DNA of 64,000 bases from the NCBI RefSeq assembly GCF_014647895.1, contig NZ_BMQB01000003.1:124001-188000 (forward strand), in the 5' to 3' direction. Below, piece after piece: positions 17,173-26,700 of the stretch. How positions within the stretch are numbered: the stretch's first letter is position 1; each line of letters opens with the position of its first letter. This DNA is from Pilimelia anulata (GTDB taxonomy: Bacteria; Actinomycetota; Actinomycetes; Mycobacteriales; Micromonosporaceae). The notes below the pieces were generated by a model that was not told the DNA's origin, did no database searches, and was given only the letters and a program-made list of their open reading frames with translations. The translations under genes were made by a program, and so were the position numbers.

Positions 17173-19695
17173 GTGAACCAGCCGGGCAACGCATGGGCCG
17201 ATCGCCAATTGAGGCGCCTGGTCACGCTCGCTGCAGTCTCGGCAATAGTAGCTTTGACCTGGGCGGTTCATCGGGCCATTCAGCCCGACAGCCGCACGCC
17301 GACCGTTGCCACGATGATGACGCTCACCGTCCTCATCTCGGTTTCCCGCATTGCCTATGTGCGCCTCCGCGTCGGCGGTACGCACCAGGCGACGAGCTGG
17401 AACTGCTTCGGCATCCTCATCGCTCTGGCCACCATCGAATCGCACTGGGTCGTGCTGTGCGTCTTCGTCAGTTCGATCGTCTACGGCGCGGTACTCCGCC
17501 TCGCCGCACTGCGCTTCCTGTTCAGCATCGCCAAGGAGGTCGTCCTCGCCGCCGCGGGCAGCGCGGCACTCGCACTCACCCACTTCTCCGCCGGCGATCC
17601 ACAATCGTGGCGCCTGATCGGCTCGCTGCTGTGCGCGTACGTCACCATGGAACTGGTCGGCGACCTCCTGGTCGTACCCGTGGTCGCGCTCGCCAGCCGC
17701 ACCCCGATCATCCAACGCTTCACCGACAAGCTCGACATCCGCCTGATGCTCGTCGCGGCGCAGACCGTCCTGGCGATCGGCACCGTCGTCCTCGTCCTGA
17801 TGACGCCGTCGCTGCTGGTCGCCGTACCGGGACTGGTCCTGAGTCTGCACCTGTGGTCCGCGAGCCGGCTGCGCAGCCGCGCCGAACGTGAGGCGTGGCA
17901 GCAACTGGCCACGACCACCGAGGGGCTCAACGACGTCGACCTCGACGCCGTCCTCACCCTCGGGGTCATCCGGGCCGCCGAACTCTTCTCCGCCGACGAG
18001 GTGGAGATCGCCTACCGCGACGGCGAGACCACGCGCCTGCTGCGCGGCGACTCCCGGGGCGTGCACCACGACGGCCCGCCGGAGACCGTCGCGCCGACCG
18101 AGGCGCGCGACTCCATCGCCGTCCCGCTCAGCGGGCCGCACGACGGCCCCGAGATCGGGGAGCTGCGCCTGCGCTTCCGGGGCAAGGTGACGCTGTCCGA
18201 ACGGGAGCGCTACACGCTGCGTACGTTCGCCTCGGCCCTGTGCACCGCGCTGCGCAACGCGGCCGCCTACGCCGAGCTGGAACGGGTCGCCGCCGCGCAC
18301 GCGCACGCGGCGGCGCACGACCCGCTGACCGGCCTCACCAACCGTCGCGCCCTGCTCGACCAGGGCGCCAAGCTGCTCGGCCAGCGCCACACCCACGGCG
18401 TGATGGCCCTGCTGCTGATCGACCTCGACCACTTCAAGGAGGTCAACGACACCCTCGGCCACGCCGCCGGCGACCAGGTGATCATCGCGGCGGCGCAGCG
18501 GCTGCGGGCCGCCGCCGGGACCGGCGACATCGTGGCGCGGCTCGGCGGCGACGAGTTCGCCGTCCTGCTCACCCAGCTCCCCGCGCCGGCCATCGCCAGC
18601 AACCGGGCCGCGCAGATCGTGGACGCCCTGCACCACCCCGTCGACATCGAGGGCATGCAGGTCGCGATGGAGGCCAGCGGCGGCGTCGCCGTCGCCACCG
18701 GCACCTCCGGAATGGTCGAGCTGCTGCGCCGCGCCGACGTGGCGATGTACCAGGCCAAGCGCGCCGGCGACCGCGTCGCCGTGTACAGCCGCCGCCGCGA
18801 CACCAGCGAGGTCGGCCGGCGCACCCGCGGCGGCGAGCGCCCCGGGCTGGTCGCCGACCAGGAGTTCTCGGTGCTGTTCCAGCCCATCGTGGACCTCGCC
18901 GACGGGCAGGTCGTCGCCGCCGAGGCGCTGGTCCGACTCAAGGACTTCCCCACCCCCGCCGACGACCCGGCCGGGCTGCTGGAGGCCGTCGACCGGCCGA
19001 GCCTGCTGCCGCAGTTCCAGGACATCGTCCTCGACCTCGCCCTGCTCGCCGCCGCCGACTGGCGCGAGGCCGGCTTCGACCTGCCGGTCAGCGTCAACAT
19101 CGCCCCGCGCAGCCTGCTCGACCCTCGCTTCCCCGCCGCCGTGATCACCCGGCTGCGGACCCACGACATCGCCCCCGAGCGGCTCATCCTCGAACTCACC
19201 GAGAGCCTCGCCCTGACCCCGCTGGACGTCGTCCAGGACGTCCTCGGCCAGCTCCGCGCCGCCGGCGTCAAGCTCACCCTCGACGACGTCGGCCACGGCT
19301 CGGCCTCGCTGGCCGTGCTGTCCCAGCTCCCGCTGTACGAGCTGAAGATCGGGCCGGAGTTCGTCCGCGGGATGGCCAGCTCCGCCGAGGCCGCCACCGT
19401 CGTCCGGTCGGCCGTCGAACTCGGCCGCAGCCTCAAGGTCGCCGTCGTCGCCACCGGCGTCGAGACCGAGGCCCAGCGCCGCGTCCTCTGGGAACTCGGC
19501 TGCGCCGCCGGCCAGGGCCACCTCTTCGCCCGCCCGATGGCCGCCAGCCGGCTGCTCGCCGCCCTGCACCGCGGCACCCACGGCCGCCCCGGCCTGCTCG
19601 CCTCGCCCCTGCACGACGAGGGGGCCGTCATCCGCATCCCCACCGCCCGCCGTCCCACCGGCCGCAACCCCCGTCTGCCACACTTGCCGGCGTGA
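17173..19695 (+). CDS. Membrane-bound GGDEF/EAL cyclic-di-GMP protein
   Basis: 840 residues from GTG 17173 (ATG 17134 also possible). Seven to eight N-terminal hydrophobic segments (about 12-240) are followed by a GAF-like region (about 255-375), a GGDEF domain (458-462, intact) and an EAL domain (584-586). The diguanylate cyclase site looks active, but the inhibitory RxxD motif is GTGD, so product inhibition is probably lost. In the EAL domain the DD pair (704-705) and K725 are kept. The glutamate of the usual AEGVE motif is T761 (ATGVET) and LKID reads LKIG, so the phosphodiesterase may be weak or dead. It heads a coupled operon. Confidence 0.93.
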   Translation: MNQPGNAWADRQLRRLVTLAAVSAIVALTWAVHRAIQPDSRTPTVATMMTLTVLISVSRIAYVRLRVGGTHQATSWNCFGILIALATIESHWVVLCVFVSSIVYGAVLRLAALRFLFSIAKEVVLAAAGSAALALTHFSAGDPQSWRLIGSLLCAYVTMELVGDLLVVPVVALASRTPIIQRFTDKLDIRLMLVAAQTVLAIGTVVLVLMTPSLLVAVPGLVLSLHLWSASRLRSRAEREAWQQLATTTEGLNDVDLDAVLTLGVIRAAELFSADEVEIAYRDGETTRLLRGDSRGVHHDGPPETVAPTEARDSIAVPLSGPHDGPEIGELRLRFRGKVTLSERERYTLRTFASALCTALRNAAAYAELERVAAAHAHAAAHDPLTGLTNRRALLDQGAKLLGQRHTHGVMALLLIDLDHFKEVNDTLGHAAGDQVIIAAAQRLRAAAGTGDIVARLGGDEFAVLLTQLPAPAIASNRAAQIVDALHHPVDIEGMQVAMEASGGVAVATGTSGMVELLRRADVAMYQAKRAGDRVAVYSRRRDTSEVGRRTRGGERPGLVADQEFSVLFQPIVDLADGQVVAAEALVRLKDFPTPADDPAGLLEAVDRPSLLPQFQDIVLDLALLAAADWREAGFDLPVSVNIAPRSLLDPRFPAAVITRLRTHDIAPERLILELTESLALTPLDVVQDVLGQLRAAGVKLTLDDVGHGSASLAVLSQLPLYELKIGPEFVRGMASSAEAATVVRSAVELGRSLKVAVVATGVETEAQRRVLWELGCAAGQGHLFARPMAASRLLAALHRGTHGRPGLLASPLHDEGAVIRIPTARRPTGRNPRLPHLPA

Positions 19696-21032
19696 CCGCC
19701 GACCGCTGGCGCCGCCTCGACGCCGCCGGCGGTGGGCTCGCCCCGGACGCCGCGCTGTACACCGCGGGCGCCCTCTTCGCCGGCCTCACCGCCGCCACCT
19801 CCACCCTGCCGCCGCACCGCGCCTGGGGCGCACTCGCCGCCTGGGGCTACGCCGCCGCCGCGCTCGCCGTCGCCGCCCAGCTCGCCCTCCGCGCCCGCGA
19901 CCCCGCCCACCCGCTCGCCGGCAGCCGGGCCCGGGCCGCGCTCGCCGCCGCCACCGCCGCCGCGACCGTCCTCGCCCCGCTGCTCGCCCAGGCGGCGCAG
20001 CGCGCCGCCGGCCGCGCCGACCGCGCCCAGGAGGAGGTCGCCGTCGTCGAGGACGGCGCCCGCCGCCTGCTGGACACCGGCACGCCGTACCTCACCGACG
20101 CCGCCATCGCCGCCCGCGCCCCCGCCGAACAGTTGGTCGGGTACCTGCCGTACCAGCCCGGCATGACCGCCTTCGGCCTGCCCCGCGCCCTCGCCGGCAC
20201 CCACTGGTGGACCGACGCCCGGCTCGCCTTCGCCCTCGCCACCCTCGCCGCGCTCGCGGCCGCGCTGCGGCTGGCGCCCGGCCCGCCCGGCGCCCGGATC
20301 CGCGCCGCCCAGGCCGCCACCGTCCTGCCGATCTGCGCCCTCACCCTGGCCACCGGCGGCGACGACCTGCCCGTCCTCGCCCTCGCCCTGCTCGCCTGCG
20401 CGCTGCTCGCCGCCGGGCGGCCCGGCGCGGCCGGGCTGGCGATCGGCGCGGCCGGCGCGCTGAAGCTGTTCGCCTGGCCGATCGCCCTCGTCCTCGCCGT
20501 CGCCGCCGCCGCGGGCGCGCGCGGCGCGGCGGCGGGCGGCGGCCGGGCGGCCCTCGGGCGGTACCTCGCCGGGTCCGTCGGGCTGCCGCTGGCCTGCCTG
20601 CTGCCCGTCCTGCTGGCCGACCCGCGCGCCGTCGCCGACAACCTCGTCGGCTTCCCGCTCGGCCACGGCGTCGTGCGCAGCCCCGCCGCGTCGCCGCTGC
20701 CCGGGTACCTCGTCGCCCACGCCCTGCCGTACGGCCGCCTGCTCGCCCTCGCCGCGCTCGCCGCCGCCGGCGCCGCCATCGCCGCCCGGCTGTGCCGCCG
20801 GCCGCCGCGCGACGCGGCCGCCGCGGCGCTGCTGTGCGCCGCCGGGCTGCTCGCCGCGATGCTGCTGCTGCCGGCGACCCGATTCGGCTACCTGCTGTAC
20901 CCGGCCGCGCTCGCCGCCTGGGCCCCGGCCCTGCGCGCACCCGCGTCGGCGGCGCGTGCACCGGCGCCCGCGGCCCGCCCGGCGGGCGTCGGTGGCGGGG
21001 GTCGCGGCGGGCCGGTCGGGGGCGCCGCGTGA
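19692..21032 (+). CDS. GT-C/GT87-like integral membrane glycosyltransferase
   Basis: 446 residues, about ten or eleven hydrophobic segments and very Ala/Leu-rich. The first large loop carries EDGARRLLDTGTPYL and YLPYQPGMTAFGLP. These resemble the acidic loop of actinobacterial GT87 (DUF2029) polyprenol-phosphate-sugar dependent transferases. Such enzymes add mannose or related sugars outside the membrane; donor and acceptor are unknown. The GTG start overlaps the stop of the GGDEF/EAL gene by four bases, and its own stop overlaps crcB in the same way. A Pro/Ala/Gly-rich tail ends the protein. Confidence 0.7.
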   Translation: MTADRWRRLDAAGGGLAPDAALYTAGALFAGLTAATSTLPPHRAWGALAAWGYAAAALAVAAQLALRARDPAHPLAGSRARAALAAATAAATVLAPLLAQAAQRAAGRADRAQEEVAVVEDGARRLLDTGTPYLTDAAIAARAPAEQLVGYLPYQPGMTAFGLPRALAGTHWWTDARLAFALATLAALAAALRLAPGPPGARIRAAQAATVLPICALTLATGGDDLPVLALALLACALLAAGRPGAAGLAIGAAGALKLFAWPIALVLAVAAAAGARGAAAGGGRAALGRYLAGSVGLPLACLLPVLLADPRAVADNLVGFPLGHGVVRSPAASPLPGYLVAHALPYGRLLALAALAAAGAAIAARLCRRPPRDAAAAALLCAAGLLAAMLLLPATRFGYLLYPAALAAWAPALRAPASAARAPAPAARPAGVGGGGRGGPVGGAA

Positions 21033-21403
21033 CCGCGCGCCGGCCCACCGCGCGCACCACGGCCGCGGTCGCGCTGGGCGGCGCGGCCGGGACGCTGCTG
21101 CGGTACGCCGCCGGCCAGCTCTGGCCCGGCCCCGCCGGGACCCTGGCGATCAACGTCCTCGGCGGCCTCGCGATCGGCGCGCTGCTGCGCCGCCCCGCCG
21201 GCCGCCCGGACCGGTACCTGCGCCCGCTGCTCGCCACCGGCCTGCTCGGCGGCTTCACCACCTTCTCCGGGTACGCGGTCGACGTCCGCGCCCTGCTGCT
21301 CGCCGGCCGGCCGGGCCCGGCGGTCGCGTACCTGCTCGGTACGGTCGCGCTCGTCCTCGCCGCCACGTGGTGCGGCCACACGGCGGCGGGGTGGCGGCGG
21401 TGA
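21029..21403 (+). CDS. crcB: Fluoride efflux channel subunit CrcB/Fluc (first copy)
   Basis: 124 residues with four transmembrane helices. The family signature is present: the asparagine in AINVLGG and the phenylalanine-box segment GGFTTFSGYAVD that lines the fluoride pore. Fluc proteins work as antiparallel dimers that let toxic fluoride leak out. The start GTG overlaps the previous gene's stop, and the next gene is a second copy, as in Gram-positive pairs that form heterodimers. No fluoride riboswitch is visible upstream because coding sequence continues there. Confidence 0.93.
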   Translation: MTARRPTARTTAAVALGGAAGTLLRYAAGQLWPGPAGTLAINVLGGLAIGALLRRPAGRPDRYLRPLLATGLLGGFTTFSGYAVDVRALLLAGRPGPAVAYLLGTVALVLAATWCGHTAAGWRR

Positions 21404-21750
21404 CGGTCCTGCCGCTGGTGCTGGGCGGGGCCGCGGGGGCGGTGCTGCGGTACCTGCTCGCCGCCCTGCTGCCGCCCGGCCGGCTGCCGTGGGCGACGCT
21501 GGCGGCGAACGGCGCCGCGTCCGCCGGGCTCGGCGCGCTGACCGCGGCCGGGCCGCGGCTGCCGGGGTGGCTGCTGCTGCTCGCGGCGACCGGCGTGTGC
21601 GGGGCGCTGAGCACGTGGTCGACGCTGGGGTACGAGCTGTTCGCGCTACTGCGGGAGCGGCGGGTGGCGGCGGCGCTGCTGCTGGGTACGGCGCACCTCG
21701 GGCTGGGGTGCGGGGCGGTGCTGCTGGCCGCGGCGGCCGCAGCGGGCTGA
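21400..21750 (+). CDS. crcB: Fluoride efflux channel subunit CrcB/Fluc (second copy, altered Phe box)
   Basis: 116 residues with four transmembrane helices, starting on a GTGA overlap with the first copy. The conserved asparagine is kept (AANGAAS). The pore signature reads GVCGALSTWSTLGYE instead of the usual GGxTTFSTF, so both phenylalanine positions appear changed. This fits an asymmetric heterodimer in which the first copy supplies the pore phenylalanines. It is the last gene of the operon that begins at 17173. Confidence 0.9.
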   Translation: MTVLPLVLGGAAGAVLRYLLAALLPPGRLPWATLAANGAASAGLGALTAAGPRLPGWLLLLAATGVCGALSTWSTLGYELFALLRERRVAAALLLGTAHLGLGCGAVLLAAAAAAG

Positions 21751-21780
21751 ACCCGGCGCACGCTGCTGCGGGCGCACGCC

Positions 21781-21854
21781 GGCGCACGCTGGTTCCGGCG
21801 CACGCTGGTTCCGGCGCACGCTGGTTCCGGCGCACGCTGGTTCCGGCGCACGCC
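21781..21854. repeat. 16-bp tandem repeat, four full copies
   Basis: The unit GGCGCACGCTGGTTCC occurs four times head to tail from 21781 to 21844 and is followed by a partial copy. Diverged GGCGCACGC pieces precede it from about 21757. It lies between the convergent crcB and dnaB genes, and looks like a variable-number repeat. Confidence 0.85.
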
Positions 21855-21864
21855 GGCCGGCGGG

Positions 21865-23286
21865 TCAGAGGGCCATGTCGACGAAGCGGGAGAAGTGGAG
21901 CTGCGCGGCGACGGTCACCGAGTCGGTGGGGCCGTTACGGTGCTTGGCCACGATGAAGTCGGCCTCGCCGGCCCGCGGCGACTCCTTGTCGTAGTAGTCG
22001 TCGCGGTGCAGCAGGATCACGACGTCGGCATCCTGCTCGATTGATCCCGACTCGCGTAGATCGCTAAGTTGGGGCCTTTTGTCCGTTCGTTGCTCGGGGC
22101 CGCGGTTGAGCTGGCTCACCGCGATCACCGGGCACTCGACCTCCTTGGCCAGCAGCTTGAGGCCCCGGGACAGTTCGGACACCTCCTGCTGCCGCGACTC
22201 CACCCGCTTCGGCGAGGACATGAGCTGGAGGTAGTCCACGACGATCAGCTTCAGGTCGTGCCGCTGCTTGAGCCGGCGCGCCTTGGCCCGGATCTCCATC
22301 AGGTTCATGTTCGGGGTGTCGTCCACGAACAGCGGCGCCTCGCTGATCTCGCCCATCCGCCGGGCGAGCTTGGTCCAGTCGTCGTCGGAGAGCTGCCCCG
22401 AGCGCAGCGTGTGCAGGCCGACCCGGGCCTCCGCCGAGAGCAGCCGCATGACGATCTCGACCTTGCTCATTTCCAGCGAGAAGATGCAGCTCGCCAGGTT
22501 GTGCTTGAGCGAGGCCGACCGGGCGAAGTCCATCGCCGCGGTCGACTTGCCCAGGCCGGGCCGCCCGGCCACGATGATGAGCTGGCCGGAGTGCAGGCCG
22601 TTGAGCAGGCGGTCCAGGTCGGAGAAGCCCGTCGGTACGCCGGTCATCACGCCGCCGGCCGCGCCGACCGCCTCGATCTCGTCCAGCGTCGGTTGGAGCA
22701 TGTCGGCGAGCACCGCGAAGTCCTCGCTGACCCGCCGCTCGGTGACGTCGTACACCGCCTGCTGGGCCAGGTCGACCGCGTCGTCGACGTCGCGGCCGCC
22801 GCCGGCCGAGCCGTACCCGAGCTGGACGATCTTCGTACCGGCCTCGACCAGCCGGCGCAGGATCGCCCGCTCGCCGACGATCCGGGCGTAGTAGGCGGCG
22901 TTGGCGGCCGTGGGCACGGCGGCGATGAGCGTGTGCAGGTACGGCGCCCCGCCGATCCGGGCCAGGGCGCCGGAGTCGGCGAGCGCGGCCGCCACGGTGA
23001 TCGCGTCGGCGGGTTCGCCGCGGCCGTACAGGTCCAGCACCGCGTCGAAGATCGTGGCGTGGTGCGGCCGGTAGAAGTCGTTCGGCTTGAGGATCTCGAC
23101 GACGTCGGCGATGGCGTCCTTGGACAGCAGCATGCCGCCGAGGACGCACTGCTCCGCGGCAATGTCCTGGGGCGGGGTCCGGTCATATCCGCCGCCGCCG
23201 GACGGGGCCCGCCGCTCCGGTACGGGCGGGGGCGCGGCGTCGTCGCCCGACCGCTGGTCGGGTCGCACGCCGTCGTCGATCGACAC
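21865..23286 (-). CDS. dnaB: Replicative DNA helicase DnaB
   Basis: 473 residues from GTG 23286, with GAGGGGG upstream. The N-terminal DnaB domain (PPQDIAAEQCVLGGMLL) recruits primase. The RecA-like C-terminal domain carries Walker A GRPGLGKST, Walker B LIVVDYLQLM and the SQLNRGPEQR and DLRESGSIEQDADVV motifs. It forms the hexameric fork helicase on the lagging strand. Unlike many actinobacterial dnaB genes there is no intein; the domain runs without interruption. The upstream region holds DnaA boxes, so DnaA may control its expression. Confidence 0.97.
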   Translation of the reverse strand: MSIDDGVRPDQRSGDDAAPPPVPERRAPSGGGGYDRTPPQDIAAEQCVLGGMLLSKDAIADVVEILKPNDFYRPHHATIFDAVLDLYGRGEPADAITVAAALADSGALARIGGAPYLHTLIAAVPTAANAAYYARIVGERAILRRLVEAGTKIVQLGYGSAGGGRDVDDAVDLAQQAVYDVTERRVSEDFAVLADMLQPTLDEIEAVGAAGGVMTGVPTGFSDLDRLLNGLHSGQLIIVAGRPGLGKSTAAMDFARSASLKHNLASCIFSLEMSKVEIVMRLLSAEARVGLHTLRSGQLSDDDWTKLARRMGEISEAPLFVDDTPNMNLMEIRAKARRLKQRHDLKLIVVDYLQLMSSPKRVESRQQEVSELSRGLKLLAKEVECPVIAVSQLNRGPEQRTDKRPQLSDLRESGSIEQDADVVILLHRDDYYDKESPRAGEADFIVAKHRNGPTDSVTVAAQLHFSRFVDMAL

Positions 23287-23445
23287 TGGTTCCCCCTCGC
23301 TGAAATGCGTGGTGCGGCGTGCTCGGCGGGGCCGGGGACGCGGCCGGGGGGTGGTGCCGCGCCGGCGTGCGGAGGCCGTCCGCAAACGATAGGGAAGGGT
23401 CACCCCCGACGGCCAGTCGACCGGTGGACAGGCCCGGGGACAACC

Positions 23446-23498
23446 TGTGGATAACCGCTCGGATCCTGTGGATAACCCTGTGCACAACCTGTGGACAG
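23446..23498. promoter_or_regulatory. DnaA-box cluster upstream of dnaB
   Basis: TGTGGATAA occurs perfectly at 23446-23454 and 23467-23475. Related nonamers are TGTGCACAA at 23479-23487 and TGTGGACAG at 23490-23498, and a weaker copy (TGTGGATGA) is at 23555-23563. TGTGGATAA is the reverse complement of the classical DnaA box TTATCCACA. The cluster lies 160-210 bases upstream of the dnaB start. Confidence 0.7.
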
Positions 23499-23732
23499 AA
23501 ACATGAATGATCCGCCCATATAGCCGCTGACCTGTGGTTCAGAAATACACAGCCTGTGGATGAAAGAAAGTCGGCCCCCGGCGGGTCCCCATCGTGGGGG
23601 TCATGACGCTCACGTCCCCTTCCGCCCGTACCGGTCGGCCGGCTACGCTTCCCACACCCGGCCATCGACGAATCAGCACAACCGCTGGCTACGCTCGGTA
23701 CAACAGCGGCCGCCATGGGTATAACAGCGGCC

Positions 23733-26700
23733 ATGTCAGCCGAGCGGCCCGTACCACCCACCCGGCCGGACGGCGTCGCTCCGCCCACTGTCGAGCGGCC
23801 CGGCGTCGGTCAGCGGTCCCTGCCTGACCAGCCCATTGCTAACCCGTGGTGGAGAGGAAACCATCGCCAGGTGAGCTACCACCGAGATCGGGAGGAGGGC
23901 CCACGCGCGCGGACGGCCCGGTACCCCGCGGACGGGTGGCTCGAAGGGGCGGACCGCGCGTCGCTGGGCGCTGCCGCCGGCGTGGGCGCGAACGGCTGGT
24001 CCGAGTCCGATTCCGGACGGCACCGGGCCAGCGACGAAGAGGACACGGCGTACGTCGGCGAGATCCTGCCGCCGGCCGGCCGCACCGGCGGGTACGACGC
24101 CGGGCCGAACTGGGCCGCGGGCAACGCGTGGCGGGACAGCCAACCCCCGGCGGGCACGGAGCCCGGCTGGCGACCGGCGGGGCCGGTCGACGCCGCGGGC
24201 GGCTACGACGATCGCCCGGCGCCGGGGTACCGGCCGCGCCGGGCGGACGGGTCCGGAGCCCCCGGCAACGAGTACGGCCCGCGGCAGGGGTACCCCGCCG
24301 ACGGCCCGGGGTACGCGGCAGGCGAACCGCCGCGGGACCGCCCGGCCGGCGGGGCACCGGGCTACCGGCAGGGCGGCGGCTACGACGCCATGTCCGGCGG
24401 GGCGACGCCCCCGGGTCGGACCGGGTCCGACGCCGCTGGCCGGTCCGCGGCCGGCGGCCGGCCGGGTGCCGGCGCGTCGGGCGGCTACGGCGCCAGCGGC
24501 CGCGCCGGGGATCCGGCGGGCGGCTACGGCGGTTCCGGGCGCTACTCGGGCGCTGGCTCCCCGGGCGCCGGTGCCGGCGGCTACTCGGGCAATGGCGCGG
24601 ACGGCTACTCGGGTGCCGGCGCGGGCGGCTATGCAGCTTCCGGCGCGGGCGGCCAGGCGGCCGCCGGTGACGGTTATCCGGCGTCGCGCGACCCCGGCGC
24701 GGCCGGCCGGCGGCCGACTGCCGACGACGGCACTCCCCGCGGTCGAGGCGCCACCGCGGGTTACCCGGCGCCGCACGGCGCCGACCCCACTCCGCCCGGC
24801 GGCCCCGCGACGCCCCGGGGATACTCCACACCGGACCGCGCCGCGTCGGACGGCTCGTCGTCCGGGTACGCCGGCTACGGCACCGCGGGTCCCGAGCGGC
24901 CGGAGTACGACCCGAACGGCTCCGCACCCAACGGCTTCGGCCCCAACGGGTACCGGCCCAAGGGGTACGTCCGGCCCGCACCGAGCGACCGCGCTCCCGG
25001 CTTCACCGCGCGCACCCCCGGCCCGAACGACCCTGCCCGACCCGATTCGCGCGGATCGCGCGACTACCCGACCGGATCGGGCGGCGATGCGTCCGGTGCG
25101 GGCGGCTATGTACCCGGGTCAGGCGGTTACGCGGGCGGGTCGAGCGGCTACGCCGGCGCGGCGGGCGGTGGCGGATACGCGGGCGGGTCCGGCGGTGGCG
25201 CGGCCGGGTCGAGTGGCTATGCGGGTGGGTCGAGCGCCTACCCGCCCGGGCCCGGCAACCACGCGGCCGGCTCCGGCTACGCGGCCGACCCCAACAGCTA
25301 CGCGGCCGGCTCCGCCGGCCGCGGCTCGACTGCCCCCGGTTCGACCGCACCTGGTTCGACCGGCCCCGGGTCGGCCGGCTTCGGCTCGACCGGCAGTGGC
25401 TCGACCGGCAGTGGTTCGGCCGGCTTCGGCTCGACCGGCGGTGGCTCGACCGGCTTCGGCTCGACCGAGCGGGGCGTGGCCGGGGCAGGGGGCTTCGCCG
25501 CGGCCGGTACCGGGTCGGACGTCGAGCGCCGGCCGGGCGCGGGCTATCCGCCGCCCCGTCGCCGGTACGCCGCCGACGACGAGGCCCGCGCCGACCCCGG
25601 CGCCCCGCCGCACCCCGGCGGACCACAGTGGCCCGCCGCCACCCAGCCGCCGGCCGGGTACCGCGACGGCCCGGTACCGCGCGCCCGCGAGCCGTACGGC
25701 GACGCGGGCCGCCCCCGCGACAACACCGGCCCCGGCGCCGCCCCGGGCGGCGCCGACGCGCGCCGCTACCCCGACACCCGCGCCGCGGACCACACGCGCG
25801 TCGACACCCGCCCGGTCCCCGGCGGTCCGCCGCCCGCCGGCGGCCCGGCCGCACCCGCCGGTGCCGCGCCGGACCCGGCCGGGCCGCGCGACGCCGACCG
25901 GACCCGCGCGGGCCGCCGCCGCGCCGACCCGGACCCGCCGCGGTACGCGGTCGGCCGCTCGGCCGGCTACGCCGCGGGCAGCGGCTACGCCCCCGCCGAC
26001 CCGGCCCCCGCCGCCTACCCCGCCCCGAACGGGCCCGCCGCACCCGACCCCGCAGCGCCCGGCCGGAGCGGGCCCGCGGTCCCCGGACCCGCGGGCGCCG
26101 GACCCGCCGGCCCGGGCCCGGCGGCACCCCCGCCGCCCACGGCAGACCGTTACGCGCGCGCGTACGACGCCGACTACGCCCCCGGCAGCGGCGCCGCCGA
26201 CCGCGGGCCCGCCGCGCCGCCGGGCGCCGGGCGCCGCCGGACCGGCGGAGCCGCACCCCACGACGACCGCCGGGACGCCGCGGACGACCGCTACGACGCA
26301 CCGGCCGGCCTGTCGGGCGCCGGGGCCCGGTACCCCGCGGACGACGCCCGCCCCGCCGACGGCACCCGGTACGCCGCCGACGCCGACCGGTACCCGGCTC
26401 GCGACGAGGACGTCGACCGCTACCGCCCGCGCCGCTCGGCCGACCCGGACAGCGCGTACCGGCGCCCGTCCGACGACCGCTACGACGCCGCGGCCGGCCG
26501 GTTCGACGCCGACGACCCGTACGACGGCGGGTCGGGCCGGTCCGACGACCGCCGCGGCACCCCGGGCCGGTTCGAGGCCGACGACCCGGCGGAGGACCGC
26601 TACCCGCGCCGCCGCGGGACCGACGGGTACGGCGGCGACCCCGCCGGCCGGCGGGCGTACGTCGAGCCCGAGACCAGCCGCCCGCCCCGCGGGGCAGCCG

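Noticed and set aside
21029..21403. Fluoride riboswitch before crcB
   Set aside because: The upstream sequence is coding and overlaps the start; no riboswitch-like fold was seen.
21865..23286. Intein in dnaB
   Set aside because: The helicase domain is continuous and the protein has normal length.
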